This document shows, piece after piece, positions 59,721-64,000 of a stretch of DNA of 64,000 nt. The first letter of the stretch is position 1; every line of letters begins with the position of its first letter. The stretch comes from Heracleum sosnowskyi (lineage: Eukaryota; Streptophyta; Magnoliopsida; Apiales; Apiaceae), in NCBI GenBank assembly GCA_030848705.1, contig JAUIZM010000147.1, positions 1 to 64,000 on the forward strand. Direction: 5' to 3'. Under the pieces are notes generated by a model. That model was not told where the DNA came from, did not search any database, and saw only the letters and a list, made by a program, of their open reading frames with translations. Position numbers and translations under genes: made by a program.

Positions 59721-62700
59721 TTTCGCGTTTTTTGGTCCGTACGTCAATTTTTTACCTCTATTTTAGCACGTGACAAAAAAAATCGGAAGAAAAATGTAGG
59801 GAACCTCGTTTTTTGAGCGCGTTAAAATGCCAGTGAAACCAGTTTTGGGCCAAAAAGTGGGTTTTTTCCCATTTTCGGGGGTCGAAAAAACCCATTTCCG
59901 GAAATGGGAAATGAAATTTCGCGTTTTTTGGTCCGTACGTCCATTTTGTACCTCTATTTTAGCACGTGACAAAAAAAATCGGAAGAAAAATGTCGGGAAC
60001 CTCGTTTTTTTGAGCGCGTGAAAATGCCAGTGAAACCATTTTTGGGCCAAAAAGTGGGTTTTTTCCCATTTTCGGGGGTCGAAAAAACCCATTTCCGGAA
60101 ATGAAATTTCACTTTTTTTGGTCCGTACGTCCATTTTGTACCTCTATTTTAGCACGTGACAAAACAAATCGGAAGAAAAATGTCGGGAACCTCGTTTTTT
60201 GAGCGGGTGAAGATGCCAGTGAAACAAGTTTTTGGCCAAAAAGTGGGTTTTTTTCCCATTTTCGGGGGTCGAAAAAAACCCATTTCCGGAAATGAAATTT
60301 CGCGTTTTTTGGTCCGTACGTCCATATTTTACCTCTATTTTAGCACGTGACAAAAAAAATCGGAAGAAAAATGTAGGGAACCTCGTTTTTTTGAGCGCGT
60401 TAAAATGCCAGTGAAACCAGTTTTTGGGCCAAAAAGTGGGTTTTTTCCCATTTTCGGGGTTCGAAAAAACCCATTTCCGGAAATGAAATTTCGCGTTTTT
60501 TGGTCCGTACGTCCATTTTGTACCTCTATTTAGCACGTGACAAAAAAAAATCGGAAGAAAAATGTCGGGAACCTCGTTTTTTGAGCGCGTGAAAATGCCA
60601 GTGAAACCATTTTTGGGCCAAAAAGTGGGTTTTTTTCCCATTTTCGGGGGTCGAAAAAACCCATTTCCGAAATGAAATTTCACTTTTTTTGGTCCGTACG
60701 TCCATTTTGTACCTCTATTTTAGCACATGACAAAAAAAATCGGAAGAAAAATGTCGGGAACCTCGTTTTTTGAGCGGGTGAAAATGCCAGTGAAACCAGT
60801 TTTTGGCCAAAAAGTGGGTTTTTTCCCATTTTCGGGGGTCGAAAAAACCCATTTCCGGAAATGAAATTTCGCGTTTTTTGGTCCGTACGTCCATTTTTTA
60901 CCTCTATTTTAGCACGTGACAAAACAAATCGGAAGAAAAATGTAGGGAACCTCGTTTTTTGAGCGCGTTAAAATGCCAGTGAAACCAGTTTTGGGCCAAA
61001 AAGTGGGTTTTTTTCCCATTTTCGGGGGTCGAAAAAACCCATTTCCGGAAATAAAATTTCGCGTTTTTTGGTCGTACGTCCATTTTGTACCTCAATTTTA
61101 GCACGTGACAAAAAAAATCGGAAGAAAAATGTCGGGAAACTCGTTTTTTGAGGGCGTGAAAATGCCAGTGAAACCATTTTTTGGGCCAAAAAGTGGGTTT
61201 TTTTCCCATTTTCGGGGGTCGAAAAAACCCATTTCCGGAAATGAAATTTCACTTTTTTTGGTCCGTACGTCCATTTTGTACCTCTATTTTAGCACGTGAC
61301 AAAACAAATCGAAGAAAAATGTCGGGAACCTCGTTTTTGAGCGGGTGAAAATGCCAGTGAAACAAGTTTTTGGCCAAAAAGTGGGTTTTTTTTCCCATTT
61401 TCGGGGGTCGAAAAAACCCATTTCCGGAAATGAAATTTCGCGTTTTTTGGTCCGTACGTCCATTTTTTACCTCTATTTTAGCACGTGACAAAACAAATCG
61501 GAAGAAAAATGTAGGGAACCTCGTTTTTTGAGCGCGTTAAAATGCCAGTGAAACCAGTTTTTGGCCAAAAAGTGGGTTTTTTTCCCATTTTCGGGGGGGT
61601 CGAAAAAACCCATTTCCATAAATGAAATTTCGCGTTTTTTGGTCCGTACGTCCATTTTTTACTCTATTTTAGCACGTGACAAAAAAAATCGGAAGAAAAA
61701 TGTCGGGAACCTCGTTTTTTGAGCGGGTGAAAATGCCAGTGAAACACGGTTTTTGGCCAAAAAATGGGTTTTTTCCCATTTTCGGGGTCGAAAAAACCCA
61801 TTTCCGGAAATGAAATTTGGCGTTTTTTGGTCCGTACGTCCATTTTTTACCTCTATTTTAGCACGTGACAAAAAAATCGGAAGAAAAATGTCGGGAACCT
61901 CGTTTTTTGAGCGCGTGAAAATGCCAGTGAAACCAGTTTTTGGCCAAAAAGTGGGTTTTTTCCCATTTTCGGGGGTCGAAAAAACCCATTTCCGGAAATG
62001 AAATTTCGCGTTTTTTGGTCCGTACGTCCATTTTTTACCTCTATTTTAGCACGTGACAAAAAAAATCGGAAGAAAAAATGTCGGGAACCTCGTTTTTTGA
62101 GCGCGTGAAAATGCTAGTGAAACCAGTTTTGGGCCAAAAAGTGGGTTTTTTTCCCATTTTCGGGGGTCGAAAAAACCCATTTCCGGAAATGAAATTTCGC
62201 GTTTTTTGGTCCGTACGTCCATTTTTTACCTCTATTTTAGCACGTGACAAAAAAAAATCGGAAGAAAAATGTCGGGAACCTCGTTTTTTGAGCGCGTGAA
62301 AATGCCCGTGAAACCAGTTTTGGGCCAAAAAGTGGGTTTTTTCCCATTTTCGGGGGTCGAAAAAACCCATTTCCGGAAATGAAATTTCGCGTTTTTTGGT
62401 CCGTACGTCCATTTTTGTACCTCTATTTTAGCACGTGACAAAAAAAAAATCGGAAGAAAAATGTCGGGAACCTCGTTTTTTGAGCGCGTTAAAATGCCAG
62501 TGAAACCAGTTTTGGGCCAAAAAGTGGGTTTTTTTTCCCATTTTCGGGGGTCGAAAAACCCATTTCCGGAAATTGAAATTTCGCGTTTTTTGGTCCGTAC
62601 GTCCATTTTGTACCTCTATTTTAGCACGTGACAAAAACAATCGGAAGAAAAATGTCGGGAACCTCGTTTTTTGAGCGGGTGAAAATGCCAGTGAAACCAG

Positions 62701-64000
62701 TTTTGGGCCAAAAAAGTGGGTTTTTTCCCATTTTCGGGGTTCGAAAAAACCCATTTCCGGAAATGAAATTTCGCGTTTTTTGGTCCGTACGTCCATTTTG
62801 TACCTCTATTTTAGCACGTGACAAAAAAAAAATCGGAAGAAAAATGTCGGGAACCTCGTTTTTTGAGCGCGTGAAAATGCCAGTGAAACCATTTTTGGGC
62901 CAAAAAGTGGGTTTTTTCCCATTTTCGGGGGTCGAAAAAACCCATTTCCGGAAATGAAATTTCGCTTTTTTTGGTCCGTACGTCCATTTTGTACCTCTAT
63001 TTTAGCACATGACAAAAAAAATCGGAAGAAAAATGTCGGGAACCTCGTTTTTTTGAGCGGGTGAAAATGCCAGTGAAACCAGTTTTTTGGCCAAAAAGTG
63101 GGTTTTTTCCCATTTTCGGGGGTCAAAAAAACCCATTTCCGGAAATGAAATTTCGCGTTTTTTGGTCCGTACGTCAATTTTTTACCTCTATTTTAGCACG
63201 TGACAAAAAAAATCGAAGAAAAATGTAGGGAACCTCGTTTTTTGAGCGCGTTAAAATGCCAGTGAAACCAGTTTTGGGCCAAAAAGTGGGTTTTTTCCCA
63301 TTTTCGGGGGTCGAAAAAACCCATTTCCGGAAATGAAATTTCGCGTTTTTTGGTCCGTACGTCCATTTGGTACCTCTATTTTAGCACGTGACAAAAAAAA
63401 AATCGGAAGAAAAATGTCGGGAACCTCGTTTTTTGAGCGCGTGAAAATGCCAGTGAAACCATTTTTGGGCCAAAAAGTGGGTTTTTTCCCATTTTCCGGG
63501 GGTCGAAAAAAACCCATTTCCGAAATGAAATTTCACTTTTTTTGGTCCGTACGTCCATTTTGTACCTCTATTTTAGCACGTGACAAAAACAAATCGGAAG
63601 AAAAATGTCGGGAACCTCGTTTTTTGAGCGGGTGAAGATGCCAGTGAAACAAGTTTTTGGCCAAAAAGTGGGTTTTTTTTCCCATTTTCGGGGGTCGAAA
63701 AACCCATTTCCGGAAATGAAATTTCGCGTTTTTTGGTCCGTACATCCATTTTTTACCTCTATTTTAGCACGTGACAAAAAAAATCGGAAGAAAAAATGTA
63801 GGGAACCTCATTTTTTGAGCGCGTTAAAATGCCAGTGAAACCAGTTTTGGGCCAAAAAGTGGGTTTTTTTCCCATTTTCGGGTTTCGAAAAAAACCCATT
63901 TCCGGAAATGAAATTTCGCGTTTTTTGGTCCGTACGTCCATTTTGTACCTCTATTTTAGCACGTGACAAAAAAAAATCGGAAGAAAAATGTCGGGAACCT

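Larger units (their letters stand above)
47812..64000 (+). repeat. Tandem satellite array, 189-bp monomer, right part
   Basis: This is the same satellite, same strand and same phase as the left part, about 86 copies, running to the end of the window. It starts inside a monomer at the target-site duplication of the retrotransposon; the monomer half left of the element is completed here. It shares variant types with the left array, including the TGTAGGG/GCGTTAAAA type and the CACGTGGC...GGAATAAAAACG type. Large blocks are duplicated inside it (see separate entries). Past about 59.9 kb the copies carry many one-base and few-base indels that are rare elsewhere. Confidence 0.98.

Overview
The window looks like a piece of heterochromatin from a flowering-plant nuclear genome. 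The evidence is a very large tandem satellite and a Ty3/Gypsy chromovirus-type LTR retrotransposon whose primer-binding site matches plant initiator methionine tRNA. I cannot name the species. I see no intact protein-coding gene, tRNA, rRNA or CRISPR array.

Layout. (1) Positions 1-34341 are an uninterrupted head-to-tail satellite with a unit of about 189 bp, roughly 182 copies. (2) Positions 34342-47811 hold one complete LTR retrotransposon of 13,470 bp. It is flanked by the 5-bp target-site duplication TGAAA. Its LTRs are very long (4,876 and 4,829 bp) and its internal domain is short (3,765 bp) and badly decayed. (3) Positions 47812-64000 are the same satellite in the same orientation and phase, about 86 more copies. 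Removing the element and one TGAAA restores a perfect monomer and a continuing 7-monomer higher-order repeat, so this was a simple insertion into a pre-existing array.

Satellite. Each monomer carries a 10-bp perfect inverted repeat (TGGGTTTTTT / AAAAAACCCA, 17-nt loop), a TTTCCGGAAA palindrome, a CACGTG hexamer and many A/T tracts. Variant monomers are arranged in nested segmental duplications with offsets of about 7, 8, 12, 18, 20 and 25 monomers. Three copies of a block of about 3.2 kb lie at 18.8-29.5 kb, and a 3.6-kb block is duplicated at 50.1 and 54.8 kb. From about 59.9 kb to the end, single-base indels become much more frequent. That suggests either an array edge or poor consensus quality.

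Retrotransposon. The order PBS, (unrecognised gag region), protease, reverse transcriptase, RNase H, integrase C-terminus with a chromodomain-like tail, then polypurine tract, is that of Ty3/Gypsy. The tail resembles the Tekay/Del chromovirus clade. The coding remnants are full of stops, frameshifts and deletions, yet the two LTRs differ by only 7 substitutions plus one 47-bp repeat-unit indel. The copy therefore inserted recently but was already non-coding. It behaves like a LARD-type non-autonomous element mobilised by proteins supplied in trans.
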